Assembly (NCBI GenBank): GCA_030522415.1
Contig: CM060124.1
Span: 22,063,454-22,127,453 of the forward strand
Direction: 5' to 3'
Origin: Channallabes apus
Taxonomy: Eukaryota > Chordata > Actinopteri > Siluriformes > Clariidae
Length of the DNA: 64,000 nt
In this document: positions 31,056 to 44,059 of the stretch, one piece after another
Numbering within the stretch: position 1 is the first letter of the stretch
Layout: each line of letters starts with the position of its first letter
Translations under genes and position numbers: made by a program
Notes under the pieces: generated by a model
Databases searched by the model: none
What the model was told of the DNA's origin: nothing
What the model saw: the letters and a program-made list of their open reading frames with translations, nothing else

Positions 31056-32471
31056 AATGCTAACCAGCTTCTCAAAGTTGCTGGTCAGCGCTCATTGAGA
31101 TTATAATAATTTTTCTCTGGCCTCATGTGTCATGAACAGAGCACCCCATATATTAAAATTACTGTACAACCCAAATGTACAAAAAACAATAGTCATGCTA
31201 TACCTTCTCTTAGGATGCTATGCTCACTGTAACATACTGTAGTTAGGTGGCTAGATAAAAGGTGAAGGTTTCCTGAAGTGTCAATGGTAATTTATATCTG
31301 AAGATTGACCAAAGATAAACATGATTTTGTTAAGAGCTATTATATGTGGCAGTACTGCTGAGGGCTCTGGATTCCTCAGGTAAGCTTTTGAGCCGGGTCT
31401 TCAACCTCTTACTGACACTACTGTATGTAACAACAATAACAACCTTAGTCCAATATGAGGGTTACAAGAAGTTCATAGCAAATGGTGTTTATATGTTCCC
31501 AGTGCCCCCAATGTAAATTATGCTTATACTGTAACCCTTTTAACCAATAGAATACATTACATTAAACTTTTCCAAGAAAAGAGTAAGATAGTACAAATAT
31601 TAAAATTTTCAGACATATAAAGTTAAACCATTGTGCTGTATTTCAACATACTCTGTTTTTTATCTCCACTTTCATCAATTTTCACCAGAACAACTTATGT
31701 TTGATGTATTATACTGTACTTTGCAGTCTTCCTTAAATCTGATGTTCCTAATCCCTGAATATTATTCAAAGATAGGATAGGAAAGGGCAGCATTCCCAGG
31801 TCATTTCCTGTGCTATCACATCTATCAGGAAACAACAGCCAGAAAGTATCCTAAGATCAGCAGAAAGTGAAGCCCTGTGCCGAGCTCCTTATGGCCATTT
31901 CCTACTTCCTCCTTGCACATGTGGCAGACATCTGAACAAAACCAGGTCATGGAATGACAGCTATTCAAAACAAAAGGGAATAAAAAGAGTAGCAACTGTA
32001 CAGAAACGTGTCTGTCCTCCTGTGCATCTAACACATATAATATTTTTTTATGACGTCCTAAAAACACATCAGGGATATTGTCCAGGCAGATTTATGGTTT
32101 CCAGCGCTTGAACCCTACAGACCGGAAAACTTGTTTAATGGGTAGCACTCAAGATGTCAGTTTTCTGGGCTGACCATCTAGCACAAAAAACCTGGCTGCT
32201 TCATAGAGAACTAATGCTTTGTATAGAAAATATCAACTGATTATTACTGCAGTTTAAGATAGTTTGAGATGCTTGTTTTCATTTATAAGTCTAATAAAGA
32301 ATGGAAATAATTTTATCGATGCAATTGGTAGATTCTTTGGTAGTTCTTGGGAAATTCTTAAGTGGTTAAACAAACTTGGTCATCGTTTATTTTCACTGTG
32401 TGACACAATCTTTGAACACTTAATGTGTTAACATTTAGATATAGTATATATTGTATAGTCAGTGTATATTT

Positions 32472-32475
<4 letters not shown>
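31056..32475. other. Unassigned stretch, mostly unique
   Basis: No gene or repeat recognised. Footprint heptamers at 31160, 31235, 31419, 31527, 31712. Confidence 0.45.

Positions 32476-32500
<25 letters not shown>
32476..32500 (+). repeat. (TA)n microsatellite
   Basis: About 13 TA units, directly followed by TACTGTA. Confidence 0.95.
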
Positions 32501-32502
<2 letters not shown>

Positions 32503-33002
32503 CTGTACACTGTACGACAGACAGTAGAATAGTTACATTTTGTATTGGAGCAGATCATTCATCTTTACCAGGTTTTTCTGACTTACTACAGTAACTAAAC
32601 CAAGATTATTAGGACTTTGTTATTTGTTAAACCTACACAAGATGGTAAAACTTTGTGGAGTGAGTCGCATTGATTTGTGACTAAAGTGCCGCCACTGAGC
32701 CACAATAAACGACCCTCTGCGGGAGGAAGTAAAACAGAACCCTACCATATAATCTATAGCTTGGTCTACATCAGTGCTTCTTTAGACTGTACAGTACTAT
32801 TTATCCTTTATGCTGAAACCCACATACAGGAAGCGTATTACTATTGTTCATTAATGTAAGCCATTTATAATATCGGGTACTTTACTTGATCTCATTAAAA
32901 ATTTGCAGGTATTTGAATGGGCAAGGACAAATTGGTACGATACTGTATCATATAGGTTTGAGAGAAATACATCGTCCTTTTAACTATATCCTTAACTATT
33001 TA
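32501..33002. other. Unassigned stretch
   Basis: No gene or repeat recognised; five footprint heptamers (32501, 32587, 32790, 32941 and 33003 at its edge). Confidence 0.4.
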
Positions 33003-33200
33003 TACAGTAAGTCCCCTACATACAAACATTCGAGTTACAAACGTACGAAAATATGAACGTGTTCACGCATGTTCAGTTGTAGAAGTTAGTCCACATGTCC
33101 GGAGTACATTGTCACGTATCCTAGTACCTAGACAATGTTTGTTGGACTTATGAACAAACTGAACTTACGAATGAGCTTTCGCATGGTCCTATATTGTGAT
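33003..33200 (+). mobile_element. Interspersed repeat remnant
   Basis: ACAGTAAGTCCCCTACATAC then AAACATTCGAGTTACAAACG resembles a dispersed vertebrate repeat with alternating CGAGTTACAAACG and TTATGAACAAACTG blocks of opposite sense. I cannot assign its class. Confidence 0.4.
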
Positions 33201-34404
33201 TTACTGTATACAAATAATGTCTTTTTTTAACAGTACATTTTCAATGAAGAAACCATGCTGGTATTCAGTTTTTTCTTTTTAATCTGCAGAACTGATGATG
33301 TACAAAGGGTGTTCATATCAATTTCTCATGAATTAAGACATACAGTAAAATCAATTAACATTTACAAAAGAAATCAAGCTGTATGTCTGTGAATGACGAT
33401 TCCAGCCAAGGTGGCTCGGAGCCCTAAAGGAAGAAGAACTTGTCAAAAACGTGATGAAGAGACACATCTGTCTGTGGGAACTGTCCACAGAATCATTCAC
33501 CACTTGCACATTAAAGGAACTTGGCTGCTACTGTAGTTATTGCCACATCCCTCCTGGCATGTCGTCCTGTGTTCCTGGGAGAGACTCAATGTCTCCCTAG
33601 ACCCAGAATCAAGTGGCTGTTGATACTATAATATAAGGCTTAAGATGAATGAATGATTCAGTAATAATATCTTGATGTATTACATTTAACAAGCATAACA
33701 CTTACGTACTCAAAATATGCTAATTGGAGTACAGAAGTATGGTTTTAGGTGCTTGAGAACAATATTAGCTACAACTTCTTGCAGATGTTCCAGATTGGAC
33801 CGAATAGGAAGTACCTCTGTTGACCTTTTAATGGTAGGTGCTTATTCTAACTGCAAAGAGTTTCCTGTTTTGAAATAAGTGCTGCTGCCAGGATGTCCTT
33901 GTGTGACTTGTATAACACAGTCATACTGTAGGTTAACAAATAGAACACATTACACAGTTCTTCCAGAAAAAAAAATGAGTAAGGACATATCCGTTCGATT
34001 AAACACTTTACTACTTTCCGATCATTTCACACCCTTACTTGTTAAATGCTAGGAAACTACTCCTGAATTACCTCACTTGAAATTTCCCTTCCTTCCCCTG
34101 TACTTTTACTCATCTCCATCCTTCTTTTGCTTCTTTGGACCCTAAATATATATATATATTTTATCATATCAATATTGAAATACATATACACAAAGTAAAA
34201 TGCAACTTCTTTCCATCTCACACAAACATCGCAGCTCGGCTAAACAACAATGTTGAAAGTCCAGACAGCGTCTAAACTTCACAGTAGAGACCTTTTATTT
34301 CCAGTGTTTTCCCCCTATTGTTAAAGCATATAAACAATACAGACCATAGCATTAAGCAATTTAGAGAAACTAAATCTAAATATGTTTTAGTCCGAGGGAA
34401 AGCT

Positions 34405-34407
<3 letters not shown>
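33201..34407. other. Unassigned stretch with a possible transposase scrap
   Basis: At 33385-33515 a plus-strand reading contains ARSPKGRRTCQKRD and SVGTVHRIIHHLHIKGTW, which look like a helix-turn-helix segment of a mariner-type transposase, but I do not recognise the family. The rest is unassigned and AT-rich, with a short TA run at 34146. Confidence 0.35.
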
Positions 34408-34454
<47 letters not shown>

Positions 34455-34482
34455 CACACACACACACACACACACACACACA
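34408..34482 (+). repeat. (CA)n microsatellite with CACT interruption
   Basis: Pure CA except for two TCA interruptions near 34447-34457. Confidence 0.97.
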
Positions 34483-34754
34483 ACTTTGTCCTGCACTGAG
34501 CTCCTTTACAGGCAAACAAGCATACTGTAGAAAGTCAAAGACAACCACAACCACACTATAATGCATTTCTTTATAATACCCCAACAAAACGTTCAAATTT
34601 ACACATTTACACACATTTAAATTTCGAAGTTGATGAAACCTTTACAATAGCTCTAACATAAACGTGAAAAAAAAAAAAAACATTTTCTGATACAAAAGCT
34701 TTTTTAAAAATGTTGTTTAGAGGAATAAAATTGTTTAGAGGTTGTTTAAATCAA

Positions 34755-35215
34755 TTCAATTCAATTTTATTTGTACAACACTTTAAACAATTCAATTCAA
34801 TTTCAATTCAGTTTTATTTGTATAGCGCTTTTAACAGTTGACATTGTCTCAAAACAGCTTTACACAATCAAAAGAATTATTTAAGTTTGTATGGAATGTG
34901 AATGTGTATGAATCAAAATGTTCAGATAGTCCCTGGTGAGCAAGCCCGAGGGCGACAGTGGCAAGGAAAAACTCCTTGAGATGGTAATAGGAAGAAACCT
35001 TGAGAGGAACCAGACTCGACAGGGAACCCATCCTCATCTGGGTGAAACAGAGAGCAGGAAATGATCTGCATTTATACAGTGTTAAGTCTTAGGTTCAGCT
35101 ATAATAGTTGATGTTAATTGATGTTATAATAGTTGATGTAAAATGGAGTCCAGTAGTTATTCGAGACTCAGATGGTCATTGTCGCAAAGCAACTTTATAG
35201 AATAAAAAGAAAATG
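34755..35215 (-). mobile_element. Common teleost interspersed repeat, near full length
   Basis: Minus-strand copy of the repeat at 22318: AATTCAATTTTATTTGTACA, a second AGTTTTATTTGTATAGCGCT, CAGTGGCAAGGAAAAACTCC, AACCTTGAGAGGAACCAGAC, CCCATCCTCATCTGGGTGA. The start is duplicated (34760 and 34810), suggesting two tail units. Confidence 0.7.
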
Positions 35216-35233
35216 ATGGAAATATGTATGAAA

Positions 35234-35300
35234 GGGGCGGCACGGTGGTTTAGCGGTTAGCAATGCACCTCCAGGGTCCGCAGGAATTGATCTGCAGTCA
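35234..35300 (+). mobile_element. SINE tRNA-like head
   Basis: GGGGCGGCACGGTGGTTTAG then CGGTTAGCA and CACCTCCAGGGTCC. Only the head remains; the following 170 bp are not SINE. Confidence 0.75.
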
Positions 35301-35468
35301 TACCCTGTGTTAGAGGCTGGAAGTCATCACATGCATCCCACGGAAACACCCAGGGCCTCCATGCGACGAGATATCCAGCCAGAAGCAGGGCACCAGGATG
35401 AGTCAGGTCAAGAGGGCAGAAGGGGTTTGGATCATTGGCAGCTCAGGAGCGGCATGTGTAGCATGTGT

Positions 35469-35474
<6 letters not shown>

Positions 35475-35502
<28 letters not shown>
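35475..35502 (+). repeat. (GA)n microsatellite
   Basis: About 13 AG units continuing into a purine-rich run to 35520. Confidence 0.95.
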
Positions 35503-35504
<2 letters not shown>

Positions 35505-35768
35505 AGAAAAGAGAAAGAGAGATACTGTAGCAGTTCGGCATGTCACAGTCACATGTGAAAAGGAATTATAAAATAATTTACATTCAAATTTAACTATAGT
35601 TCCATAAACCCATGGTTTCTGCTTAACACGTTTCTTTATTATCTGCAACCATGCGCAGGGTGTCCATGATCTCTTTTCAATGGATCTTCACATTACGTAA
35701 ATTTTTATATATTTAAACAATATGTAAATACATTTATGGGGAATAGACACAAAATGCTTGCTTGTCCT

Positions 35769-36250
35769 TACATCGATCAGCCATAACATTATGCATATGG
35801 GTGGCTCTGTCCCCTTGGGTGGGACTCCCCATGACCTCTCAGGGTGTGCTTTGGTGTGTGACATCAGGACCTTGGCAGTGGCTCCATTGGGTGCTGTGGG
35901 TTACAAAGTGAGGCCTCCATGGATCAGACTAGATGTGTCGCCTGGCGCATCCCATGGTTGCTCGACCGGATTGGGATTTTGATACCAGGACGGCTTGGAC
36001 GCTTTGCCTGATGGGCCTCGAGCACCACAGTCTGCTGTGGGACATTTGATGTCCTGGTGCCTTACTATCTTGGCCAGCGTGAATGTTTTCTGGTGAATTG
36101 TGCTGCATTTGTTTTCTGTGGGATCGGACCCCACAGGCTAACCTTTGCTCCCCACAGACACAAATTGGGTGCCAGTGATCCTGTCACCAGTGTATATAAT
36201 TGATAATCAATGTTATTGCGTTAATGTTATTGCGTTAATTCACTCTATCC
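35769..36250 (-). mobile_element. Tc1-like remnant, both ends, centre deleted
   Basis: The left end is TACATCGATCAGCCATAACA, the terminal repeat of a known teleost Tc1 type. The minus strand keeps the last coding part, then jumps to the helix-turn-helix region (GGTCCGATCCCACAGAA) and GATAATCAATGTTAT near the other end. The catalytic centre is deleted. Confidence 0.75.
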
Positions 36251-36365
36251 AATTCACTCTATCCAATTACCATGAAGCCCTAACAGATGGGCTATTTCTG
36301 AGAATGTGGTCCTTTAGACTTGTCCTGTAGTACAGGTGTGGAGGTCTGTTAAGCCACTATACTGT

Positions 36366-36545
36366 AGGTTCTTGGTCACTTCTCTGAAGCCCTGATGTTG
36401 GTGAATGGCCGGCTCTAAGAAGAGACCTGGTGGTTCTAAACTTACTGGGAACATTCAAATCCCTAAAAAGGCTTTATACCTTTGTGGAGATCTTTGATTT
36501 TGGTTTGGGATTTACTGTTAATTGTGGCACACACAGAGCTGTGTA
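36366..36545 (-). mobile_element. Tc1-like scrap of another family
   Basis: GGTTCTTGGTCACTTCTCTG, GGCCGGCTCTAAGAAGAGAC and CTGGTGGTTCTAAACTT match the N-terminal coding part of another Tc1 type read on the minus strand. Confidence 0.6.
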
Positions 36546-37744
36546 CTGTAGGGTTTAAGCACTTAATGTTCAGAGGCATTGCACTATTTGCAAGCTACAG
36601 TGCCACCTACTGTATAGACTAGATAGCCGAAAACTCTTTGAAACATATCCTAAGCATTTTTTAGCACACACTGCCCCCTGTATGTTCTCATCCACATTGT
36701 TGATCACTTTTATAGTTTGAAATCTGAAAAGCTGCGCAAGTCCTTTCTACCACCAGGAGGCAAAACGAATGTGGAAAATGTTCGAATGGACTCCACATGT
36801 GCACTGTCAGGCAACTGAGAGAGTGAGAGAGACATTTTTATGCTTATTTTTTAGACCTCAATCTTTATAAGCTGACGCCTGTACCTGTGTAATTACACAA
36901 TTACGATTCTCAGAACACGATCGCTAGAAGAAATAATGACCAAATAGATTTGCTTATGCAAATGCTGATTTAAAAAAAACTTCAAAGAACTTATAATGTT
37001 ATAAAGACTTTGAAGTATAAAAATCTAATAGTATCTAATCAATTGTTTTTAGAAAAGTTGTAATCAAAGTCATGTTCAAATTGCCAACATTAATTTGATT
37101 TACGATAACTTTTCCATTGTTAGCTTTGTTTTCTGAGTATGCGCCAGACAGTAGGCGATATTTTATTAGTATTTTTATGTTTCTATTTTATTTCAAACCT
37201 TCTTGACCTTGTCTTTTTTTCTCCCGCTCTATTTGTCTCTCGCTGTATCCTCTAGCCTATTCATCTTCATATACTGTGGAATATTACATTAAAAAACTTT
37301 TTAGAATGAAATCAAAATAAAGTGCCAGTGTTTCTGACCTAACTATTGGAATATATGAGATCTATTTCCGTTGTTATTGGAAGGAGCAGGATCTTAGCAG
37401 GATACATCCATGTGCTCATGGATAAAAATTAATTATTACTGTTATTTCTCACATACTGCACTCAAATGTATTCTTCCCTGTTGCAGTCAACTGAAGAAGA
37501 GGATTGATTTTCTGGTCCCAGCACTTATTCTATCCCTTTATTTACTCGTCTTTAAACTTTCTAAGGCTATAATGACTTTTAAACCATCTGGCCAAATTCC
37601 ATCCTTAGACAAATATTTATTCCTTTCTTTTGGCTGCTGCATTTTATTTGTTTTCCAGCTTGTGCGTTTATGTTTTTTTTTTTTTTTAATTTAGCAGATG
37701 AGTGCATGCAGAACACACCATTAAGATAATTTATATACAGTAGT
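36546..37744. other. Unassigned stretch
   Basis: No gene or repeat recognised. A hydrophobic open stretch at 37410-37694 runs into poly-T and is probably chance. Confidence 0.45.
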
Positions 37745-37982
37745 ACATGGGCGCCAATCCATCACGAGGCATACACTCACACACGCATTCACACACTATG
37801 GGCAATTTGGAAACGCCAATTAGCCTATGTTTTTGGACTGTGGGAGGAAACTGGAGTACCCCGGAGGAAACCCCCCAAGCACAGGGAGAACCTGCAAACA
37901 CCATGTACACAGTCCCCGAGGCGGGAATTAAACCCGGGCCCTGGAGGTACAAGGTGTCAGTGCTTACCACTAATGTGAGGCA
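37745..37982 (-). mobile_element. DANA/mermaid-type SINE, 5' two thirds
   Basis: Minus strand from CGCCAATCCATCACGAGGCA through TTTTTGGACTGTGGGAGGAA to GGAATTAAACCCGGGCCCTG (box B) and a decayed head. The 3' end is missing. Confidence 0.9.
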
Positions 37983-38423
37983 CAATTATTGAAAAGATAT
38001 TTTAAAATGTAATCCCTGATTAATTCTGGCATACAGTACATATTTAATGTACAGTGGCAAAAAAAGGTAATTAAATTGGGGATGCAATACTTAAACTATA
38101 CTCATGAAGTCCAAAGTGTCAGTCCATACTGTACATACATACTGTACATATCCCCCAGGTATACAGTATCCACACACCTCTTCAGGAAAACTTCACTCCA
38201 GGATCACTCTAGCTCAGATAATACAGGCATTGTGAAGAGGAAGTCTAGTGAACGTAGGTGACAAGAGAATATTGTATTGCTGAAAGTATTGCTGTAGTAG
38301 AATAAATGAGTAACATAATGTAAAAACCAGCCTGAGGTGGAAAAAAAAAAAACCACACCCACTCAGAACAGGAAGCGTAGTCCGAACGCAGCTCCTCAGC
38401 TACTGATGGGTAAACCACATTTA

Positions 38424-38425
<2 letters not shown>

Positions 38426-38489
<64 letters not shown>
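38426..38489 (+). repeat. (GT)n microsatellite
   Basis: About 32 GT units ending in ATACAGTA. Confidence 0.97.
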
Positions 38490-38491
<2 letters not shown>

Positions 38492-38699
38492 CAGTACGTA
38501 TGCTAAGCCATTAAGTAATTTGCCTAAATTGCTGACATGCAATGACACCTTCTAATTTAATTAGGTGATATGCTATTGTCAAACCCCTGCACTACTTCTG
38601 ACATCAATAACTCAGAAAAAAATTAACAGTTCAAAGCCAGGAGCACAGAACCTCCAGATCCAAATCATATACTGTATATGTTGTTATTGTTATTGCATA

Positions 38700-38880
38700 C
38701 ATATGTTGTCTTTCAGCTGCTCCTGTCAAGGGGTCACCACAGTGGACCGTCTGATCCTTTCACGACTTGTCATAGGTTTTACACCAGATGCCATTTCTGA
38801 TGCTGGGGACCAGCACTGCATCCACTGGCTGGGGTTTGGGCAATGGGTGGGAATCAAACCCATCTAAATCTGAATTTATT
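38700..38880 (-). mobile_element. RTE-type LINE 3' tail, reversed
   Basis: CAGCTGCTCCTGTCAAGGGG, TCACCACAGTGGACCG and GACCAGCACTGCATCCACTG correspond in reverse to the tail at 16840. The right part includes GGGAATCAAACCCATC. Confidence 0.7.
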
Positions 38881-39493
38881 TCTCAAAAAGAAAATGATGC
38901 TAAAATTGTAAGAAATTGGGGAAATTCTCATTATCTATTTGTAATCCATGGCATGAAAGTAGTTTTGAAAATCCTTGCCAGTACTCCAGTATGTAGTCAA
39001 AAGCAGAAGAGAATAATAAACCATGGAGGTGGTGGACAGTCCTGAAAATCTCCTCATTTTCTCTTTATGTCTCCATAAAGTTATTCTTTTTTAAAATACC
39101 CATAGCTTACTAATTATTCTGGGGTTGAATCCCACATAGTGAAAACTGGAACGCTTGTCCACTATGTACTGTAGGGTGTACAATCCCTTGTTCCACACAC
39201 CAAGTAGTGGCCTAGTTCAGGCATTACAGACTGATTTTGGTGTTGTGTTTAAAGCTAGGTAGCTTTGTAACTTGCATTAGCCATGAACAAAGCAGTGAGG
39301 TGAGTCATGAACCTGTCAGCATGCTGGCAGAAACTCACGCTCACATTAACTAGCAGCAATGAAAGATGGAAACCAAACACGGATGGTTCAGAGGCAATGC
39401 GACAGAAATTACTAAGGAGACAATGTGTTGTTTACGATGACTTCAGATGTGTTTTCCTCTTCTCTTTTTCAGTACTATATACCACACAAGGTC
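38881..39493. other. Unassigned stretch
   Basis: No gene or repeat recognised. Confidence 0.45.
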
Positions 39494-39672
39494 AGGGGTA
39501 GCTCTGTGCTTAACGATTGGACTACAGCTTGGAAGATCCCAGGTTCAAAACCCACAATCGCCAAGTTGTCCCTGTTGGGCCCTTGAGCAAGGCCCTTAAC
39601 TGCTCAGATGTATAATGAGATAAAAAAGATGTAAGTCGCTCTGGATAAGGGCGTCTGTAAAATGTAAGCTTT
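39494..39672 (+). mobile_element. V-SINE-like SINE, plus strand
   Basis: GGTAGCTCTGTGCTTAACG (box A), GGTTCAAAACCC (box B), GGGCCCTTGAGCAAGGCCCT core and GTAAGTCGCTCTGGATAAGG tail. The same family as the copy at 34. Confidence 0.9.
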
Positions 39673-41040
39673 TCACTTTTACCCATGCACACAGTTCAGT
39701 ATTCCAACAATATTTCTGTCAACAGTATGGTGAACATATTTCTGTTGCACTGGTCACGTACTGATTACTTGCCATATGTGAACAAACAAAAAAATCAAAC
39801 AGAGGCAGAAATGCATATTTTTCAAAATTCCCTCCAATTAAAGGGCCAAGTAGGCTATTTTCATAAGTGGCTATTTCAGTAGAGAACTTCAGTACTTGTA
39901 AAATACAGTACATAATGAATGCATTCAAAAGGCACTGAGGCCTAATACTATCCATCATTTACATCATCTTGTCTTGATTAAAGTCAAATGATTGCAATAT
40001 AAAGTATTTACTGTATATACTGTATAGGCGGCCTGGTTGAGGGATTCCTGCCTCTGGAAATATTAGGTAAACTGATATAATACTAAGATCATTGTATATA
40101 TATATATATATATAAAATATAATATATGGAAATTCCAAGTTCTCACTGCTACTGGCACCACACCACATCTAAGCCCCCTTTGACCTACTACAGTACAGGG
40201 TAAGTGATATACTGTAGAGAATGAGAGAGAGAGAGAGAGAGAGAGAGAACTGGCAGTTTAAGAATGTGTTATAAATTCCCCTTTGAAGTGACAATGAATA
40301 TGAATCTTTGTGTTTAGGTTTCCAATTTAATGCTTTATTTTCTCCTCATTCACTCTGGTGATATCTATTGAAGGGTGGGATTTTTTTCCATTCCCTGCTG
40401 TGCGATCATGGCCTTTGTAGGCAGGGTTAGTGGAAAAGCAATCGAGTCAGACGCTGTCAGGGAAAATCGGAAGAAATCGTTAGGATGCCAGGCAATAAAA
40501 ATAAGAGGAGTGTTCATGAAATAATTCTCTGGAGTGATGAAGCTCCTATTTGCGCAAAAAAGGTCAAACAAGGGAACGATTCAGGCCCAGATGTATTTTT
40601 ATCCAATGCATACAGTCCTTTCATTCTTTTATCATCAAGCAGAAGTGGTATATCTTAACTATACAGCTAGAGAAGTGAAGTAAAGTGTCATGTACAGTAT
40701 ATCTGGTCTGTCCACAAACCAAAGAAATCCAAATACACAAACAGTCAAACAGCTACAAACCACCAGAGGTGAGGTAAAAACAAAACTGTCAGCAGCTGGG
40801 TAACGGTAAAGAACAGTAATTCTGAATAATCTGTTGCATAACACTGCCGAAATTTCCCCAAACACGGATCAGCATACAGTAAATGATTACATATAGAGAA
40901 AGGGAAATAACAGCTAGCTGGAATAAGTTGCATGGAATTGGCAGTAGAGAGGTGACACAGAAATGCTGGGAAACTCATTCATAGAGAGACTCCTTCACCT
41001 ATCTGGGAACCTCTGTAGTCCAAATAGGAACCGTGGAAAA
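39673..41040. other. Unassigned stretch with two short microsatellites
   Basis: (TA)n at 40097-40113 and (GA)n at 40222-40248. A block at 40976-41055 (AACCTCTGTAGTCCAAATAG) is also found, diverged, at 47955, so it is an unnamed dispersed repeat. Footprint heptamers are frequent (39904-40875). Confidence 0.5.
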
Positions 41041-41084
41041 CCAGTGGTGACCGTTGTATGTATTCCCATTTTTCCCATTATTTC

Positions 41085-41187
41085 CAAGCATGTGAACTCC
41101 ATGAACGCGAACGTGAGGCGGAAATCACACACGGACCCTGGAGGTGCAAGGCAACATTGCTAACCACCAAGTCACTCTGCCGTCCAT
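41085..41187 (-). mobile_element. SINE head fragment
   Basis: CATGTGAACTCCATGAACGC, GACCCTGGAGGTGCAAGGCA, then ATTGCTAACCACCAAGTCAC: the reverse of a DANA-type head with box B decayed. Confidence 0.75.
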
Positions 41188-42357
41188 AGAGAGAACCGTG
41201 CCTACTGTACTGCTATCAAACTCTCCCACAGTACTGTTAAGTGTTCAACCAGTCCAAAAAGGTCAATCAAACAAAGGTCATAACAAAGATCACAAGCACA
41301 TGTGTAATTCAAATTGAGTGAACAGATTAACAGTCACTAACATAGAGAAACTGAAGGAGCACTTTGGGAGACTGCTTAAACTCAGTAATGATTGGGGAAG
41401 ACTGCGATAAATTCTAGAAGACATGGCATTTGAATTGACAATGACTAACAGATGTCATGCGAAATCAATCAATAACCATAGCAACACACTGAAATCTCTG
41501 AAGACTGAGGAATCTGGACTCCATAGAGTTTTTAATGAGCTATAAATTAAGTATCATAAGATCAGATAATATTTTTTTTTTAAATGACCGAAAAACATCC
41601 TGACAGAACTTTATAAATCAAAACACTGTTCAAGGTTACAGAATGAGGGTCAAAAATGTGTCTGATGTGAATAATGTAGATTTTACGCGAATGTAGGTCA
41701 TACTGTACTGAGCTGCACATCTGCATTACACTGCCTTGGCGTTTTGTTACTGTACCTACCGAACCACTTGATGCCCAATTTTTTACAACTGCTCTTCTAC
41801 CATAGCCAGAGATATCCATAACACTCATGATCATTTTAATGCCTATGTAAGTAGCCATAATGTGTATAGTATGTGTGTGTGAAGACTTAGTAACTACTAC
41901 AGCCTGCACGCGCCTCTGTGTCTCTGAGTGCTGGTGCTGACAGGATCTTGGAGGAGCTGTCTGCTGGATCTGGTCTCGTCTCAGCCTGAACGGCTGGAAT
42001 CTGGCTTGAAGGAAAAGCGTAGGAGAAATAGTGAGAGAGAGAGAGAGAGAGAGAGAGCTAATAAAAAAAAATAGGAAAAAGAACTTTCCAAAGGGTACTG
42101 AGGGCGTTGTGATGGCTTCTCTTGGTTTGTGGTTATCTGCTCATCTTTCAGTGACAGCTATGGCATGAGCGATATTTCTATGAGTTTCATCAGGCACAAC
42201 ATGGCCATTTTATATTACTTCCCCAATGAACTTCATATTACTGTATTTTTACTAAAAACCTATATTCAGTGTGCATTCCTTTGTATTATGTTAGGAGCAT
42301 CATGGAAAAAAAGTATTATCTGCAAAGACAGAAAGTCTTCTCACCTCTGCTTCTGTA
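41188..42357. other. Unassigned stretch with (GA)n
   Basis: (GA)n at 42030-42057. No gene or repeat recognised elsewhere. Confidence 0.45.

Positions 42358-42415
<58 letters not shown>
42358..42415 (+). repeat. (CA)n microsatellite
   Basis: About 29 CA units. Confidence 0.97.
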
Positions 42416-42417
<2 letters not shown>

Positions 42418-42518
42418 AATTTCATGTTCCTATTATTAATTATATATTTTTTTTAACTACATTTACATTATGTATGATGGTCTCTACAATGACTTATATC
42501 ATAAAAAAGCAGAACACC

Positions 42519-42522
<4 letters not shown>

Positions 42523-42571
<49 letters not shown>
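42523..42571 (+). repeat. (CA)n microsatellite
   Basis: About 24 CA units, 110 bp from the previous array. The intervening sequence is unrelated. Confidence 0.97.
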
Positions 42572-42573
<2 letters not shown>

Positions 42574-42827
42574 CATATATGGCCAAGAACAAATGCACCA
42601 TTGTTCTTATCATCCTGCTCTTCTCCATTTTTCCTTCCTGTATGTTCCATGAACCCCACCCGCACCACCCCCTACCCACCTTCTCTCTATCTTTTTTTTT
42701 TTTTCCTTCATCCAGTCACCTTTAATCTCCTCGGGCCTTGAAAATGGAACATAAAAGTGATAGGGAGAAGAACAGTAGATGGAGGAAGAGGAGACCATTT
42801 GGATCTTATCTTTTTTTTTCTGCTCAG

Positions 42828-42909
42828 GTATGCCAGGGCAAAAACTACTAAGAACTGCCTTCTCCCTCACACTGGGTCCATTGTTCGGCGGTGGGCGCCC
42901 TGTGATCAG
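42828..42909 (+). other. Weak internal exon candidate, 82 bp
   Basis: Preceded by a strong acceptor (ten T, then CTGCTCAG) and followed by CAG|GTAGGC. One frame is open throughout and encodes YARAKTTKNCLLPHTG then SIVRRWAPCDQ. I do not recognise the peptide. It is isolated: no neighbouring exon was found in a compatible phase. It could be chance. Confidence 0.25.
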
Positions 42910-43406
42910 GTAGGCTTAAGACTTATGAGCGTGTGCCCCCTTCTCCACTTTCCTTTCATGTCCTTGTTTTTCTCTCAGCCTGTACCTGTCTATTGAGCCC
43001 TTCCTCTTTTTCCTTGCCTCCTCCTCCTCCTCCACCTCTTCCCTCTCATGTGCCTTCTCAGGCTCCCAGCTCTCCCCAGTGGGCTCTCTTCCATCTGTCT
43101 GCAACTCTGATCTGTATCAGCTACTGCTCTTCCTGCTTTTTCATCTTCCCGCTTTTGCCCTCCCCCTTCTAATCCTCTCTCCTTCTTTTCTCTCGTTCAC
43201 CTGCAATGGCTAAGGGGTTTCCTAAACAAGAATGTATTCAGCAGTGCATATAATGGTATTATATAATGATTTCCTTGACAGGTACAACGAGAACTTAATA
43301 TAAGTTATGGAACCACATACAGTAGGACGATATGAAGCCACAGCATGTATCTAGATCTTCTTGTTGTGTTTTGAAGTGGCCCTTCCTCCTTACACCACCT
43401 TAAAAT
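42910..43406. other. Pyrimidine-rich unassigned stretch
   Basis: CT-rich from 42940 to 43200, including a CTCCTCCTCC run near 43020. No coding signal recognised. Confidence 0.5.
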
Positions 43407-44059
43407 TAGGGCCGGGACTTGATTAAAAAAATCATCTTGGTAATTAATTAATCAAAATTAATTGCATTTTAATCGCATATAAATATTTGACCTGAGAACA
43501 GTAAGAAGTAAGTTTTTTCATATGGATTTTTAGTATACCATTGAATAATGACTGAATACATAAGCTTAAGCAACAAAATATTGTTTATTTTTGTTCAACC
43601 AAGTCGAACAGACCAGTGCAATATTGGCATTAAGTGTAGCAATAGAATATTTAGAAATATAGTAGCCTACATTTCAGAAATTCAGGTGCCCTATAGGTAG
43701 GTAGACCTTCTGTAAACTGTTTTTTTAAGTAAAACACAATGCTTTCAAGTACATTCAGAACATTGGAAACCCTGACTATTAAACCCTGATGCTTCCATCC
43801 ATTCATTTTTTATAACAAAATTTCCCATCCATAGGGCCAACCAACGCATCTCATCAGCTTATTTGTCCATGTTTACTGTGGTTTGTTTTTATCTGAACGC
43901 TAGTTGGTGCTCCAGTATAATCGGTCCGCCGAAACTCATCCAGTGAGAAACGTTCCGCGGTGCAAAAATAAGTGCGATTAAAATGTGTAAAAAAAAACTT
44001 TATGCGTTATTTTTGTGTAATTAATTAATCTAAATTAACGCGTTTAAGTCCCGCCCCTA
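43407..44059. mobile_element. hAT-like MITE, 653 bp
   Basis: Left end TAGGGCCGGGACTT, right end AAGTCCCGCCCCTA, inverted with few mismatches and extending through AATTAATTAATC blocks. The flanking 8-mers are CTTAAAAT and ATTAAAAG, sharing TTAAAA, consistent with a mutated 8-bp hAT target duplication. No transposase inside. Confidence 0.85.
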
